NCBI GenBank assembly: GCA_007244375.1
Contig: SCVW01000019.1
Location: 1-34,523, forward strand
Source: Smithella sp.
Lineage (GTDB): Bacteria > Desulfobacterota > Syntrophia > Syntrophales > Smithellaceae
Length of the DNA: 34,523 bases
Reading direction: 5' to 3'
The notes below the pieces were generated by a model. The model did no database searches, was not told where the DNA came from, and saw only the letters and a list, made by a program, of their open reading frames with translations. Both the position numbers and the translations under genes were made by a program. This document shows, one piece after another, positions 29,851 through 34,523 of this stretch. Within the stretch, counting starts at the first letter, position 1, and every line of letters starts with the position of its first letter.

Positions 29851-30510
29851 TTATTTTGAACCTTTTTCCTTTAAATATCTACTCCGCTGGCGCCAGTATC
29901 CGACAACTCCCGGCATAACGGAAATAATAATAATCGCCATGATAACCAGGGTAAAATTATTTTTTACGGAAGGTATATTGCCAAAAAAATAGCCGCCCAG
30001 AAGAAAAAGGCAGACCCAGGCTATTCCGCCACTGATGTTGTACAAAATAAATTTGGCATAACTCATGGCTCCTACGCCGGCAACAAAAGGTGCAAAAGTG
30101 CGAATAATGGGAACGAAGCGGGCAAGAACAATTGTTTTACCGCCATGCTTTTCGTAAAATTGGTGTGTTTTTAAGAGATATTCCTTTTTAAAAAAACGAC
30201 TGCCTTCATAATGAAAAACTTTGGGACCGATAAAATGTCCTATTGAATAATTGACGGTATCTCCGGCAATGGCAGCAATACAAAGCGAAACCAATAAAAT
30301 TTCAATATTCAAAGCTCCTTGAGTGGCCAAAGCTCCCAGGGCAAATAAAAGTGAATCGCCCGGCAAAATAGGTGTTACCACAAGGCCGGTTTCACAAAAA
30401 ACAATTAAAAACACAAGGATATAGGCCCAGATACCAAAGCTCTGGATAATTGCCGGTAGATACTTGTCCAGATGAATAAAAAAATCTATAAAATTAATGA
30501 TTATATCCAT
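29851..30510 (-). CDS. DedA-family (VTT-domain) membrane protein
   Basis: This 219-residue polytopic inner-membrane protein is of the DedA family, linked to lipid-carrier (undecaprenyl phosphate) recycling, membrane potential and envelope integrity. Signatures: F-C-E-T-G-L-V-V-T-P-I-L-P-G-D-S-L-L-F-A-L-G-A-L-A (about residues 38-62), with the acidic and proline residues of the first re-entrant loop; then R-F-V-P-I-I-R-T-F-A-P-F-V-A-G with the two conserved arginines; then M-S-Y-A-K-F-I-L-Y-N-I-S-G-G. The length is normal. It is a single gene with its own strand context, divergent from the acyl-CoA synthetase. Together with the TVP38 gene at 11361 there are two VTT members in the window. Confidence 0.93.
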   Translation of the reverse strand: MDIIINFIDFFIHLDKYLPAIIQSFGIWAYILVFLIVFCETGLVVTPILPGDSLLFALGALATQGALNIEILLVSLCIAAIAGDTVNYSIGHFIGPKVFHYEGSRFFKKEYLLKTHQFYEKHGGKTIVLARFVPIIRTFAPFVAGVGAMSYAKFILYNISGGIAWVCLFLLGGYFFGNIPSVKNNFTLVIMAIIIISVMPGVVGYWRQRSRYLKEKGSK

Positions 30511-30679
30511 AAATATTTATGCTATATTGCAACATCCTCAGCGGAAGCCGGACACTACCGATAAAGTCCCGCGAATTATAAAAAACATTCCGCCTTTTGC
30601 TGAAGCAAATGTATTCCAAATTACAGGGCAGAGAAAACGTTTAAGAACTCTAAGTTTTTAAACAAACCAGCAAATAAAT

Positions 30680-30707
30680 TTGCATTTTGTATAAAGAAGA
30701 ACATAAT
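30680..30707 (+). promoter_or_regulatory. Possible promoter of the acyl-CoA synthetase operon
   Basis: TTGCAT (30680-30685) and CATAAT (30702-30707) are separated by 16 bases. Downstream, AAAAGAT and ATCTTTT (30721-30738) form a short stem followed by T, before the ATG at 30765. That could be a weak attenuator. Both are modest matches. Confidence 0.4.
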
Positions 30708-30764
30708 AGATGTCAACTTTAAAAGATTTCAATCTTTTTTTAACAATGAACAAATATAATTAAA

Positions 30765-32885
30765 ATGACTAAAGATCAAAACATAAAGTATTTATTCGAG
30801 CCCCGGTCAATTGCCATTATTGGAGCCTCCAATGATAAGGGTAAAATAGGCAATGCAGTAATCAACAATATTATCAGAAATGGCTATAAGAACAAAATCG
30901 TGCCGATTAATCCCAAAGGGGGAGAAATTGAAGGCATAAAAACATACAAGAGCATCTTAGACGTGCCGGAAGAAATTGATACTGCCTGCATTGCAATTCC
31001 GGCAAAATTCGTTTTGGAATCCGTAAAAGAATGCGCAAACAAAGGCGTAAAATATGCCATAATTATAACTTCCGGTTTTTCTGAAATAGGTAAAATAGAA
31101 GAAGAAAGAAAACTTGTCGAAGCCGCCCACGAAAAAGGTATGCGCATTCTGGGGCCGAACGTTTTCGGCATTTTTACGGCAGAAGTATCATTAAACGCTA
31201 CTTTTGCCGGCAGTATTATCCCTTCCGGCAACCTGGGTATTATCACCCAAAGCGGCGCCCTGGGTTTATCCATGATCGGGCAGGCAACGGTCGGCAATGT
31301 CGGCCTTTCAACAATTGTCTCCGTAGGAAATAAATCTGATATCGATGAAGGTGATCTTCTGGAATACATGATCACCCATGAACGGACAAAAGTTATCCTC
31401 ATCTACATGGAGGGAGTGCGCGAAGGAGAAAAATTAGTTGAAACACTCAAACGCGCTACCAAAATAAAACCGGTCGTTATAATCAAGTCCGGCCGGTCCA
31501 CGCGCGGAAAAATGGCTGCGGCATCGCATACGGGATCGCTTGCCGGTTCCGATACTGTATTTAACGACATAATCAAACAATGCGGAGTGCTCCGGGCGGA
31601 AAACATGACCCAGGCTTTTGAATGGAGCAAATTCCTTGCCCATAATCCACTGCCCTTAGGTGAAAACACGGTTATAATTACCAATGGCGGTGGCGCCGGG
31701 GTTATGGCTACTGACGCCTGCGAAAAATATAACGTAAATCTTTATGACGATCTCCAGCATTTAAAAACAATTTTTTCACCGTCAGTACCAGAATTCGGTT
31801 CGACAAAGAATCCGGTAGACATCACCGGTCAGGCCAAGGCCGAAGATTATACAAAGGCTTTTAATGCAGCCTTACATGATTCCGAAATTCATTCCGTGAT
31901 TGGTGTTTTCTGCGAGACGTCCCTTTTCACCAATAAAGACTTGGACGCGGCTGTGGAACAAAATTACAACCAATTCCGGTCTGCCGGCAAACCCATTGTT
32001 TTCGGTCTTTTAGGCGGACAAACTGTGGCTGATTATATCAGAGAATCGCGCCGGAAAAACATTCCGGTTTATGAAGATGTTTATGAAGGCACAGAAGTAT
32101 TGGGCGCGATGTATTCTTACAAAAGATATTTTGAAGAAAAAGAAGATGAAATTGTGGATTTTAAATTTGACACAACGGCGGTTAACAATATCGTAGAGAA
32201 AGTCCGTAAAGAAGATCGGTCGTTTCTATTTTCCCATGAAGGTCAGGAAGTGATGAAAATTATCGGCATTCCTGTCCCCAAAAGCCTTATTGCCACAAAC
32301 ATTGAAAGCGCTTTGCAGAGCGCCAGAACAATTGGTTATCCTGTGGTTATGAAAGTGGTTTCCAGGGATATTCTGCACAAAAGCGATGCGGGCGGCATAG
32401 CACTCGACCTGGACAATGATGAGGAGGTAATTTCCGCTTACGAAGCGATTATGCGCAATTGTCGTGCCCGTATGCCCAGGGCTGTGATTGAAGGAGTAGC
32501 GGTATCGGAAATGGTGCCCAACGGAACGGAAATGATCGTCGGAGGAAGAATAGATAGTTCTTTCGGCCCGACGGTAATGGTCGGTCTCGGTGGAATTTAT
32601 GTAGAAGTAATGAAAGATGTTTCCTTCCGTGCCACTCCATTAGGCAAGCAAGAGGTAATGTCAATGATTAAAGAAATTCGTTCTTACCCCTTGCTTCTCG
32701 GTGTGCGCGGGGAAAAGACACGTGATATGAACGTTCTCGTCGATACAATAATCAAGATCGGTTCTTTAATCAGTTGCTGCAAAGGAATTTCCGATATTGA
32801 AATTAATCCTTTGATACTTTATGAACAGGGCATGGGTGCAAAGGCTGTAGACGTAAGAATAATACTTTCAAGAAATGAGAGGTGA
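30765..32885 (+). CDS. Acyl-CoA synthetase (NDP-forming), fused alpha and beta domains
   Basis: This 706-residue cytoplasmic enzyme makes ATP from ADP and phosphate while releasing an acid from its CoA ester. It is the energy-saving step of acetate or organic-acid formation in anaerobes; the reverse reaction activates acids. The alpha part comes first: a CoA-binding Rossmann domain (SIAIIGASNDKGKIGN, about 15-30), then ligase/flavodoxin-like domains, with the phosphorylated histidine at His255 in AASHTGSLAGSD. From about residue 480 the beta part is an ATP-grasp domain: P-V-V-M-K-V-V-S-R-D-I-L-H-K-S-D-A-G-G, and G-G-I-Y-V-E-V-M-K-D-V. The length is normal for a fused enzyme. The following gene starts five bases after its stop. 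Confidence 0.94.
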   Translation: MTKDQNIKYLFEPRSIAIIGASNDKGKIGNAVINNIIRNGYKNKIVPINPKGGEIEGIKTYKSILDVPEEIDTACIAIPAKFVLESVKECANKGVKYAIIITSGFSEIGKIEEERKLVEAAHEKGMRILGPNVFGIFTAEVSLNATFAGSIIPSGNLGIITQSGALGLSMIGQATVGNVGLSTIVSVGNKSDIDEGDLLEYMITHERTKVILIYMEGVREGEKLVETLKRATKIKPVVIIKSGRSTRGKMAAASHTGSLAGSDTVFNDIIKQCGVLRAENMTQAFEWSKFLAHNPLPLGENTVIITNGGGAGVMATDACEKYNVNLYDDLQHLKTIFSPSVPEFGSTKNPVDITGQAKAEDYTKAFNAALHDSEIHSVIGVFCETSLFTNKDLDAAVEQNYNQFRSAGKPIVFGLLGGQTVADYIRESRRKNIPVYEDVYEGTEVLGAMYSYKRYFEEKEDEIVDFKFDTTAVNNIVEKVRKEDRSFLFSHEGQEVMKIIGIPVPKSLIATNIESALQSARTIGYPVVMKVVSRDILHKSDAGGIALDLDNDEEVISAYEAIMRNCRARMPRAVIEGVAVSEMVPNGTEMIVGGRIDSSFGPTVMVGLGGIYVEVMKDVSFRATPLGKQEVMSMIKEIRSYPLLLGVRGEKTRDMNVLVDTIIKIGSLISCCKGISDIEINPLILYEQGMGAKAVDVRIILSRNER

Positions 32886-32890
32886 AATAA

Positions 32891-33934
32891 ATGGATAAGC
32901 TAGTCGTAACATCAATGCGACAGGGAGCCGGAAAAACCAGCGTTATTATCGGTCTGGCAAAAGCATTGAACAAAAAAACCGGATATATGAAGCCTTTCGG
33001 AGAAAGACTTATCTATCGTAAAAAGAAATTGTGGGACTACGATGCCGCCTTGATATCCAATATTTTAGGAATGGAGGAAAGCGGAGAAAATTTAAGTATC
33101 GGCTTCCATCCTTCCAAACTTATGTCCATGCTGGATGAAGAAATGACCAAACAAAAATTATCCGAACTTCTGTCCATTACCGGAGACAAAAAAGATGTTG
33201 TTTTTATCGAAGCCGGAAAAGATATCACCTACGGTTCTTCTGTTTATCTTGACGCACTTTCTTTGACAGAATATTTAGATGCTGGCTTGCTCGTAGTAGC
33301 CAGCGGTAATGAAGACACCATTCTTGATGATATTATTTTTTTAAAAAAACGTATCCATACGGAGAAAACGAAATTACTAGGCGTTATCATCAATAAAGTC
33401 ACCAACATTAACGAGTTCAATGATATTTATTTACCCAAAATAAAACAGTTGGATGTCAATATGCTGGGCGTAATTCCCTATTATAAAGAATTGCCATGCT
33501 TTTCGGTTAACTATCTGGCCGACCGTTTATTTGCCAAAGTCATTGCGGGAGAAAATAATTTAAACGGCATAGTAGAGAATGTCTTTATCGGATCTGCCTC
33601 AGTAAGTGCTGTTTCGAAAGATCCTCTTTTCCAGGCAAAAAACAAAATTGTTCTTACCAGCGGTGACCGCAGCGATATGATTGTGGCTGCATTAGACAGT
33701 CATTCGACAGCCATCATCCTGACTAATAATATATTACCGCAATCAAATATCATTGCCCGGGCGGAGAAGATGTGTATCCCTTTACTTTTAGTTTCTTCTG
33801 ATTCTTTTCAGACAGCAAAACAAATAGACGATCTCGAAGTGCTGCCGACAAAAGACGACAAGGAGAAAATCTCTCTAATCGAGAAGATGATCAGCGACCA
33901 CGTGGATATTAAAAAGCTACAGTTGGCAAAATAA
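32891..33934 (+). CDS. Pta N-terminal-type P-loop protein with DRTGG domain
   Basis: This 347-residue cytoplasmic protein resembles the regulatory N-terminal half of long phosphotransacetylases, without the catalytic Pta domain. The N-terminal BioD-like ATPase domain has the P-loop RQGAGKTS (residues 10-17) followed by G-Y-M-K-P-F-G. A DRTGG-like domain at about residues 210-320 has LTSGDRSDMIVAAL in place of the usual D-R-T-G-G. The gene follows the acyl-CoA synthetase by five bases and is surely co-transcribed. A role in sensing nucleotides or CoA esters and tuning the synthetase is reasonable from this pairing, but not shown. No acetyltransferase residues are present. Confidence 0.85.
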   Translation: MDKLVVTSMRQGAGKTSVIIGLAKALNKKTGYMKPFGERLIYRKKKLWDYDAALISNILGMEESGENLSIGFHPSKLMSMLDEEMTKQKLSELLSITGDKKDVVFIEAGKDITYGSSVYLDALSLTEYLDAGLLVVASGNEDTILDDIIFLKKRIHTEKTKLLGVIINKVTNINEFNDIYLPKIKQLDVNMLGVIPYYKELPCFSVNYLADRLFAKVIAGENNLNGIVENVFIGSASVSAVSKDPLFQAKNKIVLTSGDRSDMIVAALDSHSTAIILTNNILPQSNIIARAEKMCIPLLLVSSDSFQTAKQIDDLEVLPTKDDKEKISLIEKMISDHVDIKKLQLAK

Positions 33935-33975
33935 TTCGCCAGACAATAAAAAACAGATGAATTCAAGCTCAGGGC

Positions 33976-34523
33976 ATGAAACGTAATATAACAGAACAGG
34001 AGATTGTCCAGTCATCGCAGGAACTCCATTCGGATGATAAAAAGGGAAGAAGATTTCAGACAAGAAGAGATTACATTTATAATCTCTTCTTTATTTTTGT
34101 CATCATCATAGCGGGCATCATTGCCTATTCCAATTCATTTGATTGTTCTCTTCATTTCGACGATGCTAAATTTTTCGAGAAGATCGAAAAGGTAGTTTCA
34201 CCAGGCATCGGCGACTGGCTTTTGCTTTTTCCCTCCCGTCCCATAGGTAATTTGACATTTGCTCTTAACTATTATTTGCACGGCCTCGATGTCCGGGGAT
34301 ATCATCTGATTAATCTGATCATCCATCTGACCAACGCACTGCTCATCTGGTGGTTAATCTTGCTGACCTTTTCCTCTCCGGTCATGAAGAACGCGGAAAT
34401 CAGCAGACATAAAAATATAATTGCTTTCCTGACCGGTTTGCTTTTTGTAACTCATCCGCTGGCTACACAATCGGTAACCTATATCGCCCAGCGTTTTGCC
34501 TCCTTGGCCACATTGTTTTATCT
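33976..34523 (+). CDS. TMTC-like GT-C membrane protein, N-terminal part (runs off the window)
   Basis: The ATG at 33976 opens a frame of at least 182 codons that continues past the window end. The protein starts with a charged cytoplasmic segment of about 35 residues. A membrane span follows (NLFFIFVIIIAGIIAY), then the first periplasmic loop with a D-D pair in SLHFDDAKF and the sequence SRPIGNLTFALNYYLHG. The next spans contain GYHLINLIIHLTNALLIWW and T-H-P-L-A-T-Q-S-V-T-Y-I-A-Q-R-F-A-S. These are characteristic of the TMTC/O-mannosyl-type GT-C proteins, which in bacteria often end in tetratricopeptide repeats. The catalytic acid pair in the first loop is present. Whether TPR repeats follow cannot be seen. 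Confidence 0.8.
   Translation, partial: MKRNITEQEIVQSSQELHSDDKKGRRFQTRRDYIYNLFFIFVIIIAGIIAYSNSFDCSLHFDDAKFFEKIEKVVSPGIGDWLLLFPSRPIGNLTFALNYYLHGLDVRGYHLINLIIHLTNALLIWWLILLTFSSPVMKNAEISRHKNIIAFLTGLLFVTHPLATQSVTYIAQRFASLATLFY

Overview
This window looks like a piece of chromosome from an anaerobic, Gram-negative bacterium of the former Deltaproteobacteria, most like the syntrophic or sulfate-reducing lineages. That placement is an inference. It rests on gene content: a branched-chain amino-acid ABC transporter next to a phenylacetate-CoA ligase, an ADP-forming acyl-CoA synthetase, a thiolase, a YchF-related DUF933 GTPase, and a split PurL/PurQ. The moderate-to-low G+C and strong AGGAGG-type ribosome binding sites agree. 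No rRNA or tRNA gene was recognised, so the placement is not proved.

Left part (1-9.5 kb, accessory in character). The window opens inside the last third of an IS3-family transposase and its right terminal repeat. A HEPN/nucleotidyltransferase pair and a YchF-like GTPase follow. Next come two AT-rich membrane-anchored SGNH-hydrolase genes, a small DUF6812-like gene behind a perfect-consensus promoter, and glmM. On the opposite strand is a large GT-C-like membrane protein that carries an in-frame copy of a dispersed repeat. A Phd/YefM-RelE/ParE toxin-antitoxin operon follows, with a clear promoter and a palindromic operator candidate.

Middle part (9.5-21.2 kb). A thiolase with an N-terminal extension is divergent from tatA and a TVP38/TMEM64 gene. 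The rest of this part is on the minus strand. In order of transcription it reads rmuC, a soluble PAS histidine kinase, livJ, livH, livM, livG, livF and a phenylacetate-CoA ligase. Hairpins sit at the livJ/livH, livG/livF and livF/paaK boundaries. The layout suggests import of branched-chain amino acids or related acids, followed by CoA activation and thiolytic or ADP-forming CoA chemistry.

Right part (21.4-34.5 kb). purL encodes a protein with two tandem PurS-like units fused in front of the FGAM synthetase core, and a separate purQ follows it. This is an intermediate between the one-chain and the three-subunit enzymes. Next, on the minus strand, is the most unusual locus of the window. It holds four exported proteins that share a short box just after the signal peptide (consensus (S)D-[SDE]-[ED/D]-L-x-x-x-x-A-[QE]) and a periplasmic-facing C39 cysteine peptidase. 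It resembles the poorly understood 'fil' putative pilus loci. The box looks like a bacteriocin double-glycine leader, so a two-step export and maturation system is a testable idea. A DedA protein, an ADP-forming acyl-CoA synthetase paired with a Pta-type P-loop/DRTGG protein, and the start of a TMTC-like GT-C membrane protein close the window.
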